Below, one piece after another: positions 9,928-19,498 of a stretch of DNA of 58,206 bases. The notes under the pieces were generated by a model. It was not told the DNA's origin, ran no database searches, and worked only from the letters and a program-made list of their open reading frames with translations. The translations under genes and the position numbers were made by a program. Each line of letters starts with the position of its first letter. The stretch's first letter is position 1. The DNA is from Gemmataceae bacterium (GTDB taxonomy: Bacteria; Planctomycetota; Planctomycetia; Gemmatales; Gemmataceae), in the NCBI GenBank assembly GCA_025055795.1, contig JANWVV010000026.1:1-58206 (forward strand), given 5' to 3'.

Positions 9928-10121
9928 TTGTCTGCCCACGATGTTTAGGCAATGGTCTTGTTACATTTAAAATCAGGGGTGAATAGTGACTGAGGAACCC
10001 AAATCCAGCTCGGCTTGTCATTTTTACTCTTCAGGGGTATGGAGTGGTCGTCTAGTGAAGGCAACAGATCGCCGGAACAGACGCAGAGCTGGAGCTTTTG
10101 TCGTTTGAGGAAGCCGGATCG

Positions 10122-12479
10122 ATGAAAGCAGGCTGGGAACAGGTAGGAACCATAGGACTAGCGCTGATACTGTCAGCGTCAGGCTGTTCCTACAATCCCA
10201 GTTACTTTCCGTATCTGTTGCCCGGTGGTCCTGTAGTTCAGCACCATGCCAAGCCTGCTGGGCGTGGGTACTTCCATAATTATGATCCGAAAGCTTACAA
10301 GGTCGAAATCAGCCCTGGTGATCAGATCCAGGCCCCCCTCGGTGCAGCCATCGTTCTGGTGGGCACAGTGTTCGACAAGGATGGCCAGCCGCGACGTTCC
10401 CGCCGCATCGAATGGATTCTGGAAGGTGTTGGGACTATCGTGGAAGCCGACGAATCGGGCTTTTACCCCGGTCGTGGCTATAAAGTGAACAACCATTATG
10501 CCGTTACGTACACCAACTATCGCACGCACACGATCACACGCGGCAATGATGATCCGGCAGATGATGTCGTGATTGCTCCTGGTCAGACTTTTTGTGTGGT
10601 CAGCTCGTCGGTACCTGGCGAAACCATAGTCACAGCTTATGCCCCGGAGGTTTTTTCCTGGTCCAACAGCCGGGCTAGTGTACGGATCATTTGGGGAGAA
10701 GGGCGTATTCAGTTTCCGCCGCCGGCCGTGGTGCGATGGGGCGGAGAATGGATTCTGACCACACGCTTCATACCGACGGACGAGCGAGACAGTGCCGCCC
10801 ACTATCGAGTCCGATACCGATTATTGGATGGTCCCGCCGCGGAACTGATACCGCGGGGCGGTAGCGGAACGGCGGCCAGTCGCAGCGGACAAGGAGGCCG
10901 GGAAGCCGAAGTATATGTCGATGCCGAGGGACAAGCGGCCGTACGATTGATCCAGACACAACCTCAACCGGGGAAAAATCGTATTGCGATTGAAATTGTG
11001 CAACTGCCCAACGTTAGCGGTGGCGAAGGCCAAGTTATCGCTCGACGGGAAACAACAGTGGAATGGGCCGCTCCTGACGTTGGCTTGACCGTTCAGCTTC
11101 CCCGGACTGCAGGTGTAGAGGCACCCTTCCCCGCCAAAGTTGTACTGGACAACGCCGGTGCCGTCGACAGCCAGGAGATCGATGTCCGGGTCCGGTTGTC
11201 TGGCGAATTGTCCCTAGCGTGGAGTGAACCACCCCCCCGCCGGATCGAAGCGGATAATACTCTGGTTTTTGTCTTACCCCCGGTTCCGGCCCGTGGACGC
11301 CAGGAGTTGCAACTCCGCCTCATCGGCAAACAGAAAGGCACGGCTCAACTGCACGTACAGGCACGCAGTGCGGACGGCTTGCAGGCCGTGCAGCACAAAA
11401 CGGTGGAACTGGAGGCGGGCCGCCTGCACGCTGTATTAGAAGCACCGTCGCTGGTATTCCAGGGTGAGCGGTTCCAGATGCGCCTGGCGGCAACAAATGC
11501 GGGCGCGGCACCCATCGATAACGCCACCGCATGGATCGATACCGACGCCGGCTTGATCTCGACTTCTGCAACCCGACCCCTGGAACTCACTATTGGCCGT
11601 CTGGAACCCGGTCAGACCCGGACACTCGACGTTTCCTTGCAGGCGCAGCAGACAGGTCAATGGCAGATCCGCGCAACTGTCACCGCCGACGGCCAGCTAA
11701 GTGTGACAGCGCCAGCGGCAATGGTGGAAGTGCGTTCGGCTCGAGCCATGGTTTCCATCCAGCTACCACCGATGATTTACTTGCAGCAGGAATGTGTTGC
11801 TGCGGTTACCGTCAGTAACCGAGGGGAGTTACCCCTGACCAACGGCTTGCTGAGGCTGCTAGTACCAGCAGAGCTGGGCGTGGTAACTGCCGACAATGGT
11901 GGTCGGGTAGTCGCCTCCGGTGTGGAATGGGAACTAACCGAGCTGGCACCCAGCGCGCAGCGCACCTTCAGTCTGCGCTTGCGGGGTGAACGCCTGAGCG
12001 AACGGGCAACTCTGACTGCCTTGTTCCTGGCGGATGCTGGTCCAGGACGGCGACTGGCTTCTGCTCCGCTCCAGGCCCGCACCGATGCTAATATAGCTAT
12101 CATCGGCGTCCCTGCCTTGGTGTTGGAACTGGCGGCTCCCACCGGCGTTCTGCCGTTGGGTCAACGACTAAGCTATCAGATACGTGTGAAAAACGTCGGG
12201 ACACTGGCTGCACGGGACGTCGCCCCGCGACTAGTTCTATCCGATCACTTCCGCTTGCTGCAGGGGGTGGGCCCTGGGGGATCCGTAGCTTCCAACGACA
12301 CGCCAGGGCAGATTATCTTTCCTCCTGTGGCCGAATTATCCCCTGGGGCAACCGCGGTTTTCCGCCTCGACGTGGAAACAACCCGACCGGGTACTGGTCG
12401 CATTCGTGCCGAAGTCCGAGCCCAACACCTGCAACGTCCGCTGGTCGAAGAGCAACCCGCTACCATCACCGCCCGTTAA
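10122..12479 (+). CDS. Large repeat-containing lipoprotein (CARDB/DUF11-like domains)
   Basis: 785 residues. The first 22 residues form a lipoprotein signal with lipobox SASGC, Cys22 being the likely lipidated residue. After a novel N-terminal region of about 200 residues, the protein is a series of beta-sandwich repeats of about 100-120 residues with sequences such as VVLDNAGAVDSQEIDVRVRL, AVTVSNRGELPLTNGLLRL and RVKNVGTLAARDVAPRL, typical of CARDB/DUF11 adhesion-like domains. Probably an outer-membrane or surface structural or adhesive protein. ATG 10122 is chosen over TTG 10098 because it begins the signal peptide and has TGAGGAAG upstream. Confidence 0.75.
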   Translation: MKAGWEQVGTIGLALILSASGCSYNPSYFPYLLPGGPVVQHHAKPAGRGYFHNYDPKAYKVEISPGDQIQAPLGAAIVLVGTVFDKDGQPRRSRRIEWILEGVGTIVEADESGFYPGRGYKVNNHYAVTYTNYRTHTITRGNDDPADDVVIAPGQTFCVVSSSVPGETIVTAYAPEVFSWSNSRASVRIIWGEGRIQFPPPAVVRWGGEWILTTRFIPTDERDSAAHYRVRYRLLDGPAAELIPRGGSGTAASRSGQGGREAEVYVDAEGQAAVRLIQTQPQPGKNRIAIEIVQLPNVSGGEGQVIARRETTVEWAAPDVGLTVQLPRTAGVEAPFPAKVVLDNAGAVDSQEIDVRVRLSGELSLAWSEPPPRRIEADNTLVFVLPPVPARGRQELQLRLIGKQKGTAQLHVQARSADGLQAVQHKTVELEAGRLHAVLEAPSLVFQGERFQMRLAATNAGAAPIDNATAWIDTDAGLISTSATRPLELTIGRLEPGQTRTLDVSLQAQQTGQWQIRATVTADGQLSVTAPAAMVEVRSARAMVSIQLPPMIYLQQECVAAVTVSNRGELPLTNGLLRLLVPAELGVVTADNGGRVVASGVEWELTELAPSAQRTFSLRLRGERLSERATLTALFLADAGPGRRLASAPLQARTDANIAIIGVPALVLELAAPTGVLPLGQRLSYQIRVKNVGTLAARDVAPRLVLSDHFRLLQGVGPGGSVASNDTPGQIIFPPVAELSPGATAVFRLDVETTRPGTGRIRAEVRAQHLQRPLVEEQPATITAR

Positions 12480-12572
12480 CCATAACGTCATCCCCATTAC
12501 AGGAAACTCAACTTGCCTGAGGCTTCGATCACGACACATATTTTGTTTCCCCACCTACCTTGCAACGTTCAC

Positions 12573-12767
12573 TCAATCCTGCTCGTCATTCGTTGCTGAA
12601 CGCTCTTTAGCCGCTTGTTCCTGAACGTATTCCTTAAACTGAGCCATGTGATAGGAAATGAACATGAAGGCGTGATGCAGTGCCTGATATGTCTCGTCTT
12701 CGGGATCATCGGCATATTCCTTGCGCAGAGCGTACAACCGTGCCAACAGTTGATCTGCGTTCAGCAT
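12573..12767 (-). CDS. Small helical hypothetical protein (64 residues)
   Basis: The sequence is charged and helical (DQLLARLYALRKEYADD at the start, HAFMFISYHMAQFKEYVQEQ in the middle). It looks like a real small soluble protein: balanced composition, no low-complexity junk, a clean start and stop. I recall similar short planctomycete hypotheticals with a HAF-FISY core, but cannot confirm this. No function can be assigned. It converges with the lipoprotein gene. Confidence 0.55.
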   Translation of the reverse strand: MLNADQLLARLYALRKEYADDPEDETYQALHHAFMFISYHMAQFKEYVQEQAAKERSATNDEQD

Positions 12768-13537
12768 GAAGGCTACTCCCGTAACGAAACAGTTACTCTA
12801 ACTGGCTCCAGGACAACACTACCAACATTCTACTCATAGAGAGGTAATCCGCTTCAGAGCCAGTGAACGCCCTACTTGGGCTCTGCTTCCAGCAATACCC
12901 ACATATCCGAGTTTCAATTTCCAACCTTACACAGCGGCAACCCAGCGCACACTTCCTGCACCAAGGTCAGATGTTGTGTAAGTCCAAACATCAACCCTCC
13001 TACCAACTCCTCCCACCAGTACGTTCCTCTGTTTGTCGGTCAACCCAAGACGTCTTCCCCTGACAGGAGCGTACCGACGAAATGACACCACCCTGCGGGT
13101 AGAAACAAACCAGTAGAATCGCGACAATAATGACACAATTCGGCGGGCCTGCTAGGGTCGATGCCGAGAGTAACCAGCATTGTAATAAATACTGACGGAA
13201 AGCAGTGATCAAAAGCGGCGTCAAAATTGCGGCAATAACTACCACACCCAGCGACACAAGGCAGGGGGGGGTATAACTAAGCCGCGTCCCATGCAAATCA
13301 TGATCAATAAGCCATCGACCTATCGCCGGACGCATGGCTAGTGTGCGTTCCTTGCCAGGCTGTGCCAAGCAGCTTGGATCATTGCGACCAGGGACCAATT
13401 CAGCTAGTACAATTTGCGGCCTTCCAGCGTGTCTGCATTCGATCTGCAGGTGCCCTTGACGATTCGTCTGCCCGAGTGCTACTGTCCGGCTCCCTCAGCA
13501 CATAAATAGACACGCGGCCGGCGGGATTACTTGGCCT
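12768..13537. other. 770-base region with at most one weak ORF
   Basis: No RNA gene or transposon remnant recognised. A leftward ORF with hydrophobic segments (13000-13335) is listed separately as doubtful. A run of eight G at 13266-13273 lies inside it. TTGACG with a poor -10 (TACTGT, 18 bases downstream) lies near 13450-13480, before the sugar-phosphate transferase gene. Confidence 0.4.
13000..13335 (-). CDS. Doubtful small membrane protein or gene remnant
   Basis: From ATG 13335 the frame encodes about 111 residues with two strongly hydrophobic stretches (LVSLGVVVIAAILTPLLITA and NCVIIVAILLVCFYP), which is unusual for a random ORF. The C-terminal 30 residues (Arg, Ser, Thr, Gly rich) look non-coding. 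The frame crosses a tract of eight C on the coding strand, a place where a frameshift could have truncated a longer gene. No family recognised and no ribosome binding site stands out. Confidence 0.25.
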   Translation of the reverse strand: MRPAIGRWLIDHDLHGTRLSYTPPCLVSLGVVVIAAILTPLLITAFRQYLLQCWLLSASTLAGPPNCVIIVAILLVCFYPQGGVISSVRSCQGKTSWVDRQTEERTGGRSW

Positions 13538-14938
13538 ATGATACGGCGAACACGGCAGGAACTGGCATTGTGGTTCGGACTGGCAGATCTGGCAGCAACC
13601 GCGCTGGCCTGGGTGTGTTCCTATTGGCTGCGGTTCAGTAGTGGTTGGTTTCCGTCAAACGCCTGTGCTCAGCCCGAGGCCATCCTGTATTGGCAGTCAT
13701 TGCCGGCCATTGTTCTGATGGCGGCGTTGGCATATTACTTTGCGGGAATGTACGAAGTCCACCGGCTGTGGCGTTTCCGCGAGGAGTTATTGGCCGTAGG
13801 CCGGGGGGTGGTCCTGATGGCTCTGGCAGTGATGGCAGCGAGTTTTGCCCAACGCCATCACTATGAGTCCCGTCTGGCCATGGCACTATTTGTAGCGTTG
13901 ACAGCGGGCTCTATCGTTGGCTCCCGACGCCTGATGTGGTGGGCCCTCCATCGCCTGCGGAGCCACGGTATCAATCAAAGTCATGCTTTGATCGTCGGCG
14001 GCGGCAGACTGGCCCGACGGACGGCAGCCACTTTGCGGGCCGTCCCCTGGACGGGCATCCAGCCTGTCGGTTATGTCGAGGATGAACCCTGGCGACGTAT
14101 CAGCGACCTGCCTGTCCTGGGCTCGATTGCTCAGCTCCCCGAACTGGTACAACGGCACCACATTGAACACGTCTTCGTAGCGTTACCCTTGAACCGTTAT
14201 GCGGACGCTCGTCGTGTGTTCGCACTACTAGGGCAAACCACCGTGGACATCCAACTCATGGCCGACATACCCGAGTTTGCCAGTCTCGCGTTCCACACCA
14301 CCCATCTGCACGGGATGACCATCATCAGTCTGCGAGAAAATCCCCATTACGGACTTAACGTTGTCATCAAGCGGGCCATGGACATCATTTTATCGCTCGT
14401 CGCGATTATTTTGCTGGCCCCCCTGATGGCGATCATCGCTCTGTTGATCAAGCTGACTAGTCCTGGCCCAGTCTTATATCGTCAGGAGCGTTGTGGGCTG
14501 AATGGCCGACCCTTTCAGATGCTCAAGTTCCGGACGATGCACGTGGACGCCGAAAAAGATGGTCCCCAGATGACCCGTCCCAATGATCCTCGCCGGACAC
14601 GGCTTGGGGCCTTGCTGCGCGCGACCAATCTGGACGAATTACCGCAACTATTCAACGTACTCAAGGGTGATATGAGCCTGGTAGGGCCCCGCCCAGAGCG
14701 TCCCGTATTTGTCCAGCAATTTCAAAAAACCATCCCAAACTATATGGCACGTCATGCTGTCAAAGCTGGCATGACCGGCTGGGCCCAAGTCAACGGCTGG
14801 CGGGGCAATTCCTCTCTGCGGCGACGCGTCCAGTTTGATCTTTACTACATCACCCACTGGAATCCGCTTTTTGATCTCCGCATCCTGGTCCTGACGGTTT
14901 GGCGAATGCTCTTTGGTAAGCAAAAAAACGCATACTGA
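13538..14938 (+). CDS. Polyprenyl-phosphate sugar-1-phosphate transferase (WcaJ/WbaP-type)
   Basis: 466 residues in the standard order: four to five N-terminal membrane helices (residues 12-130), a nucleotide-binding-like domain ([12 protein letters not shown] near residue 150), another hydrophobic segment ([20 protein letters not shown] near 280), and a C-terminal catalytic domain with KFRTM, the [21 protein letters not shown] signature and GWAQVNG-RG. This is the bacterial sugar transferase family that loads glucose- or galactose-1-phosphate onto undecaprenyl phosphate to begin exopolysaccharide or O-antigen synthesis at the inner membrane. Full length. No other capsule genes lie nearby. 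Confidence 0.93.
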   Translation: MIRRTRQELALWFGLADLAATALAWVCSYWLRFSSGWFPSNACAQPEAILYWQSLPAIVLMAALAYYFAGMYEVHRLWRFREELLAVGRGVVLMALAVMAASFAQRHHYESRLAMALFVALTAGSIVGSRRLMWWALHRLRSHGINQSHALIVGGGRLARRTAATLRAVPWTGIQPVGYVEDEPWRRISDLPVLGSIAQLPELVQRHHIEHVFVALPLNRYADARRVFALLGQTTVDIQLMADIPEFASLAFHTTHLHGMTIISLRENPHYGLNVVIKRAMDIILSLVAIILLAPLMAIIALLIKLTSPGPVLYRQERCGLNGRPFQMLKFRTMHVDAEKDGPQMTRPNDPRRTRLGALLRATNLDELPQLFNVLKGDMSLVGPRPERPVFVQQFQKTIPNYMARHAVKAGMTGWAQVNGWRGNSSLRRRVQFDLYYITHWNPLFDLRILVLTVWRMLFGKQKNAY

Positions 14939-15004
14939 GTGCCTAGAGAGCAAAGTAGACTTCTAAATCACATCATTCCATGCCTAATAGCACTGCTTGT
15001 GGCG

Positions 15005-15649
15005 TCACTCTTCCAAGTGCCAACCGTGTGCCCGGAAATGGGGCAGCAGATGCCCGCGCAGGTGGCCGAATACAACTTCGATATCGCCATCGGCGGGGAT
15101 CAGAAAGATGCGTTCGGGCTGACGGTGACATTCGTAGCGATAGCCGTCACGGACGCGGCGGTGAAATTCGGCATCTCGCTGCTCCACACGGTCCGGTTGT
15201 ACCTGCTTACGTCGTGCTGTCAGGGATAAGTCGTCCAGATCCAGGACCACAGTCAGGTCGGGCTCTAATCCTTGTGTGGCCCAACGACCAATCTGCCATA
15301 GCTGCTCGGGGTCCAGGCCACCGGCATGCCCCTGATAGACCACATTGGCCAGCAGGAAGCGGTCACACAGGACGCAGCTCCCCCGCTGCAAGGCTGGACG
15401 GATAACCTCAGTCACCATCTGGGCCCGAGCGGCCATAAATAGCAATGCCTCGGCATGCGTCTCTATGGCTAGTTCGGCCCGCTCCAGCAATAAGTGCCGC
15501 AGTTGATCCCCCAGGGGAGTGCAGCCTGGATCCCGACATACTACCACGGGGACCTGGTGCTGGGTAAGCCATTGAGCCAGCAACCGGCATTGCGTGGTCT
15601 TACCCGAACCATCTACGCCGTCGATCGCGATAAATAGCGGCTGGCCCAT
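15005..15649 (-). CDS. tmk: Thymidylate kinase
   Basis: 214 residues. The P-loop is DGVDGSGKTTQ near the start, the DR motif is in CDRFLLANVVYQGHAGGLDP (normally DRY-x-S-x-x-AYQG), and a LID-like Arg-rich stretch (TARRKQVQPDRVEQRDAEFHRRVRDGY) follows. It phosphorylates dTMP to dTDP with ATP in the cytoplasm. ATG 15649 gives the usual MGxxFIAIDG opening; a GTG at 15661 with AGGA close upstream is an alternative. It converges with the sugar-phosphate transferase gene. Confidence 0.93.
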   Translation of the reverse strand: MGQPLFIAIDGVDGSGKTTQCRLLAQWLTQHQVPVVVCRDPGCTPLGDQLRHLLLERAELAIETHAEALLFMAARAQMVTEVIRPALQRGSCVLCDRFLLANVVYQGHAGGLDPEQLWQIGRWATQGLEPDLTVVLDLDDLSLTARRKQVQPDRVEQRDAEFHRRVRDGYRYECHRQPERIFLIPADGDIEVVFGHLRGHLLPHFRAHGWHLEE

Positions 15650-15803
15650 AGAAACAACCACAGGTCCTGGACTAGGTGATTTCTCCGCTGTGGACTCGCT
15701 AGCCTTGCGCCGCTCTTGACAAAGATCAATCCTTGCAGCACAGGGTCAGAAAAATAAGCGGCTCTTCCCAAACATACCAGGGCAATTCTTCAACCCCCTA
15801 GGG

Positions 15804-16592
15804 CTAGGCAGAAGGGAGGGTAACCCAAGGTGGCAGCCGCTTTTCGAAAAAAGCGGCTAATCCCTGTCGGCACTCTTCGCCCAGCCGCGGTTCGGCACTA
15901 CCACGCGCCAGCTCGTCAATCGACAAGACATGGGGAGTGGCACGAGCCAGTAATTCCTTGGTCCGTGCCAGCGCCTGGGGTCCACCCTGAAGCAAACAAT
16001 ACAGCCATTGTTCAACGGTATGGTACAACTGCTGCTGATCCTCCACCACGGCGTTGATAAGACCAATCTGCCAGGCCTGCCGTGCATCGATCAGCTCGCC
16101 GGTAAGGAGCAACCAGCGTGCCGCCCGCTCACCTACGTGGCGTAATAAATGGGGCAGAACCATGGCGGCAACCAGGCCCCGCCGGACCTCCGGGTAACCA
16201 AAACGGGCAGTGGCGACTGCCACCGCCAGGTCGCAAACACTCACCAAACCCGCTCCACCAGCCACCGCCGGACCATTTACCGCCGCTATTGTTGGTTTAG
16301 ACAACCGGTATAAAAAGTCGTAAAGCTCGGCCAGACGGTGAGCATCTTCCCAGATCAACTCCGCTTGGGCAGAGAGTGATTGCCGCAGCTCTTCCAGATC
16401 CATACCGGCACAAAAGGCGTTCCCCGCCCCGGTCAGCACCAGACAACGAACAGATGCATCAGCGGCGGCTATCCGGCAAGCCTGAGCCAGACGTTGAATT
16501 AATCCCCGTGATAAGGCATTGCGCTTGTCGGGACGGTTCAAAGTGATCCAAGCCGTGTTGCCCCGTTGCTCATAGAGTACCTCGTCAGACAT
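15804..16592 (-). CDS. Enoyl-CoA hydratase/isomerase family protein
   Basis: 262 residues of the crotonase fold. The oxyanion-hole regions are visible: TGAGNAFCAGMDLEEL (about 60-75) and AAVNGPAVAGGAGLVSVCDLAVA (about 105-128), followed by the family segment ARFGYPEVRRGLVAAMV. ATG 16592 has AGGGGAGGG directly upstream, so the 24 extra in-frame codons are discarded. It likely hydrates a 2-enoyl-CoA. It lies downstream of the two AtuA-type genes on the same strand, which suggests a role like AtuE (isohexenyl-glutaconyl-CoA hydratase), although a possible hairpin terminator at 16723-16739 separates them. Confidence 0.9.
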   Translation of the reverse strand: MSDEVLYEQRGNTAWITLNRPDKRNALSRGLIQRLAQACRIAAADASVRCLVLTGAGNAFCAGMDLEELRQSLSAQAELIWEDAHRLAELYDFLYRLSKPTIAAVNGPAVAGGAGLVSVCDLAVAVATARFGYPEVRRGLVAAMVLPHLLRHVGERAARWLLLTGELIDARQAWQIGLINAVVEDQQQLYHTVEQWLYCLLQGGPQALARTKELLARATPHVLSIDELARGSAEPRLGEECRQGLAAFFEKRLPPWVTLPSA

Positions 16593-16722
16593 CACCCTCC
16601 CCTCCACTGTTTGCTTTATTCCATGGACGCCATCGATAAACTTCAGCACTGAACTGATCAACAAATCAGGTTCGAGAAAAATTATGAATTAGCCCACATT
16701 TAGTTCCTCTTGGTTAGGATCC

Positions 16723-16739
16723 CGACAATTTGTTTGTCG
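16723..16739 (-). terminator. Hairpin between AtuA C-domain gene and enoyl-CoA hydratase
   Basis: CGACAA-TTTGT-TTGTCG, a perfect 6-bp stem with a 5-base loop, about 100 bases after the stop of the leftward AtuA C-domain gene. No T run follows on that strand. Confidence 0.3.
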
Positions 16740-16837
16740 TTGACGACATCGGGCGTGGACCAATAAGTCCCCCACCCTCTCGGACGATGTGCCTGATTAT
16801 GTAGTAGGTTTTTCAAAGGCTCAACTTCTAGGCGAGG

Positions 16838-17245
16838 TCACTGGCTTGAGGTATTGTTCACTTGCTCCGGAAGCGGAATCGGCATGCGCAGGAGTGCCAT
16901 AGCCAAAGCCTTACCTTGGCTATCCGATCGTAATGAGCCACTCGCGCCACCGCCGAGGACATCGTACAGCACGAAGTTGAGGCCACGGACGTTGGGAGCT
17001 TCATAGCGCTCGACACGACTCGGCCGCAACGCGGCAAAGTATTGGGCCACCCGCTCTGCAGTCAAATAATCGCACAAAAAAGTGTAGCCCGCCTCTGTGT
17101 AGGCCAAAATGGCGATGTTGGCATGATTGCCTTTGTCACCACTGCGGCCGTGGGCCAATGCCGACAAGGGGACCACCCGTCGTTCCGATAGGGTCGTCGT
17201 TGAGGTTGTATCGGCTGATGCTGCAGTTGCGGTTGTTGGAACCAT
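16838..17245 (-). CDS. AtuA-related C-terminal domain protein
   Basis: 135 residues. The core (PLSALAHGRSGDKGNHANIAILAYT ... RVERYEAPNVRGLNFVLYDVLGGG) is the small domain found at the C-terminus of AtuA, a protein of the acyclic terpene utilization (citronellol/geraniol) pathway of Pseudomonas. Here it is a separate gene 104 bases after the large AtuA domain, so the two proteins probably act together. The ATG at 17245 is chosen because GGAGG (17252-17256 on the complement) abuts ATG 17251 but is six bases from 17245. The first 25 residues are a Thr/Ala-rich tail without predicted role. Confidence 0.85.
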   Translation of the reverse strand: MVPTTATAASADTTSTTTLSERRVVPLSALAHGRSGDKGNHANIAILAYTEAGYTFLCDYLTAERVAQYFAALRPSRVERYEAPNVRGLNFVLYDVLGGGASGSLRSDSQGKALAMALLRMPIPLPEQVNNTSSQ

Positions 17246-17349
17246 AACCATCCTCCAAATCCTTCCGTAACACCGTTGCTTGATTACTCTATGCGTATGA
17301 TCAGATCGAATGAGACATGTATTCGCTAGGGTAAGTCCGAAATTTTCAA

Positions 17350-18711
17350 TCAGGCAAGCAATTCTACCGTAGGTGAGACGGCAGATTTAGCGATGAGAGC
17401 GGGCCAAAACGCGAAGACCTCGCGGACCGGAGGTCGCCCCGTAGTATAGCCCGTGGTGCCGGCAAATCCTGAGGTGACTAACGGCGCTAACTCGCGGGTA
17501 AATCGCTCAACCGCTTCGCGACGGTGATCGTGCACAGCCACACGAAGCACGACCTCCGGCGGGTCCACGGCCCGAGGTAAAACTCCCGCCACAGCATCCC
17601 CCGCACCCAGTACCTCAACGTAGCTTCGCTCGAATACCCAACCCGCCTGGCGCAACCGCTCCAGAATGATCTGTCCCGATAGTTGGGCTTTTGCTACCGC
17701 ATCAGGGCCAACAATCACCAGTGTGCCGGCAGCCGTGTAGCCGTCGCGATATGCGGCGGACACCTTGTACGTCTCGGTGGTAGCAATACCACAAGCCCCC
17801 CGAACGGCCACTACGTCCTCGGCTTGTTGCTCTAAGGTTACAGCAGTGAAATCGACGACCACATCCGGCGTGTAGTAGGCCCGTGGATCGGCCACTTCAT
17901 AGAGAAGTTGTTCACTGACCGTCTCCAGGTTAACCACACCTCCACTACCAGGAGGCTTGGTAACGACAAACTGGCCATCCTCGGTCATTTCAACGATGGG
18001 ATAGCCGACATCGGCCAGGCGGGTGTGTGCCGAGGCGTTCGTCCACAGTCCGCCGGTAACCTGGGCCCCACATTCGATGAGATGTCCGGCCACGGTGGCC
18101 GCAGCCAGACGATCAAGATCAGCGTCACCGAAGCCCCAACCGAATGCAAAAGCGGCCGGTGCCACTGTCAAGGAGGCATCCGCCACGCGGCCGGTGATCA
18201 CCACCCGTGCCCCTTGCCGCAACGCCTCCACAATCGGACGGGCACCCAAATAGGCATTGGCACTGACTACACGTTCCCGCCGGGCCGCCAACGGTTCGCC
18301 CGTGTCCATGTGATGCAGCAAATGCCCACGGGCAAACAATTCATCCAGATAAGGCAGCAGATCGTCGCCACCTACTACCGCGATCGGAACATCAGCCAGA
18401 TTTTCCTGCCGAAACAGCTCCCGGACTGCCAAAGCACACCCCTTTGGATTCAAACCACCCGCGTTCGTGATAATTTTCAACTGCGGCTGCGAGCGGAGGT
18501 ACGGAATCAACGATCGCGCCACCTCCAGAAAGTCCGTGGCGTAACCCAATGCAGGATTTTTCTGTTTCTGAACGGCCAGAATCGACATGGTCAGCTCGGC
18601 CAGATAATCTAACGTCAGATAATCCAGCCGGCCCTCCCGTACCAGACGAACGGGAGCATCCAGGCTATCTCCCCAAAAGCCGCCACCGTTCCCGATCCGC
18701 ACTCGTTTCAT
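17350..18711 (-). CDS. AtuA family protein (DUF1446), large domain
   Basis: 453 residues matching the N-terminal DUF1446 domain of AtuA: VRIGNGGGFWGDSLDAP at the start, LDYLTLDYLAELTMSIL, NAGGLNPKGCA, VITGRVADASLTVAP, and GHLIECGAQVTGG. The family's biochemistry is poorly defined; in Pseudomonas it is needed for growth on acyclic terpenes. ATG 18711 has GAGGAG just upstream; the 13 upstream codons are discarded. It is first in a leftward group with the AtuA C-domain protein and an enoyl-CoA hydratase. No geranyl-CoA carboxylase (AtuC/F) genes are in the window, so the substrate may be another branched acyl-CoA. Confidence 0.88.
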   Translation of the reverse strand: MKRVRIGNGGGFWGDSLDAPVRLVREGRLDYLTLDYLAELTMSILAVQKQKNPALGYATDFLEVARSLIPYLRSQPQLKIITNAGGLNPKGCALAVRELFRQENLADVPIAVVGGDDLLPYLDELFARGHLLHHMDTGEPLAARRERVVSANAYLGARPIVEALRQGARVVITGRVADASLTVAPAAFAFGWGFGDADLDRLAAATVAGHLIECGAQVTGGLWTNASAHTRLADVGYPIVEMTEDGQFVVTKPPGSGGVVNLETVSEQLLYEVADPRAYYTPDVVVDFTAVTLEQQAEDVVAVRGACGIATTETYKVSAAYRDGYTAAGTLVIVGPDAVAKAQLSGQIILERLRQAGWVFERSYVEVLGAGDAVAGVLPRAVDPPEVVLRVAVHDHRREAVERFTRELAPLVTSGFAGTTGYTTGRPPVREVFAFWPALIAKSAVSPTVELLA

Positions 18712-19027
18712 GGTCTCCTCGAATTTTCCGACTCGGTTTGCCGACCTCAACTTACACTGGGTGGTCGCCGTAAATCATCAACCATACGTGCTCGCCCGGT
18801 TTTTAACTTTTTCCATGTGGAATGTATTTGGCCCTTGACTTTTAGCCTCGAGGAGATTTCAAGGTGACCATCGACCTCGTCTTCGACGAGTTATCATAGC
18901 AATAAACAACTCCTGAACGAATGAGGAGTGCCACTTGCGTCCGTTTTTCTGATACACTCAGCAACGACTCGGATGATAGTGGATACTCGCCGATAGCTTT
19001 GGCCTTTCTTGTTGGAGCTTTGGTACC
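18712..19027. other. 316-base divergent region with two stem-loops
   Basis: Separates leftward AtuA from a rightward hypothetical gene. It contains CCTCGAGG (18846-18853) and two perfect 6-bp stem-loops, listed separately. No near-consensus promoter is visible. Confidence 0.4.
18876..18929 (+). promoter_or_regulatory. Two tandem stem-loops upstream of a hypothetical gene
   Basis: CTCGTC-TTC-GACGAG (18876-18890) and ACTCCT-9 bases-AGGAGT (18909-18929). The second loop hides an AGGAG element. They lie about 100-150 bases upstream of the rightward start at 19028 and could be in its leader. Confidence 0.3.
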
Positions 19028-19426
19028 ATGAGCGATACTCTTGTGCGTATCCAACGGTCCAGGAATGTGCCGATTCGTGAAGGGCTAACGTGGGAGCAAC
19101 TGTGGCTAGGGCCAGACGGTGGGTTGATCTGGTGCTGGGAGCGTGGTCGCCAAAAACGCATCGATGAACCGGACCTGGCAGCCGCGGCGGAGCGGGGTGA
19201 ACTCCCCGTTTTGGCCTGGAAAGGCGGGGTGGAAAAACGTCGACAAGACCAAAAGCCGATCACCGGCACCTTGGAATATTTGGCCGTCTGGCAAGGCCTT
19301 CGCGGCGAAGATCTGGATATCGACCGTAGTCGAACGATCACTCTGGTGTGCACAGCGACAAGTCAGGCCGTTGAATTTGGCGAATTCCCGCCTCCGACCG
19401 CAGCGACACATCGCCGCAAGCGATAA
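19028..19426 (+). CDS. Hypothetical protein (132 residues)
   Basis: Soluble, charged, Trp-rich protein (LTWEQLWLGPDGGLIWCWERGRQKR near the start; GTLEYLAVWQGLRGEDLDIDRSRTITLVCTA later). No signal peptide, membrane helix or known domain is visible. Composition and codon use match neighbouring genes, and GGAG lies about ten bases before the ATG, so it looks real. It converges with upp across a gap holding three hairpins. Confidence 0.6.
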   Translation: MSDTLVRIQRSRNVPIREGLTWEQLWLGPDGGLIWCWERGRQKRIDEPDLAAAAERGELPVLAWKGGVEKRRQDQKPITGTLEYLAVWQGLRGEDLDIDRSRTITLVCTATSQAVEFGEFPPPTAATHRRKR

Positions 19427-19498
19427 ATATTTCCTCTCTCTGAAACCGTCTTTGCAAATATGCAAAAGCAATAATGTATTACGGTTGGGTCAGACTGG

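Noticed and set aside
15661..15661. GTG start for tmk
   Set aside because: Has AGGA nearby but adds residues before the usual kinase opening; kept as an alternative.
17908..18612. Rightward 234-residue frame opposite the AtuA gene
   Set aside because: Antisense shadow; composition and lack of ribosome binding site do not support it.
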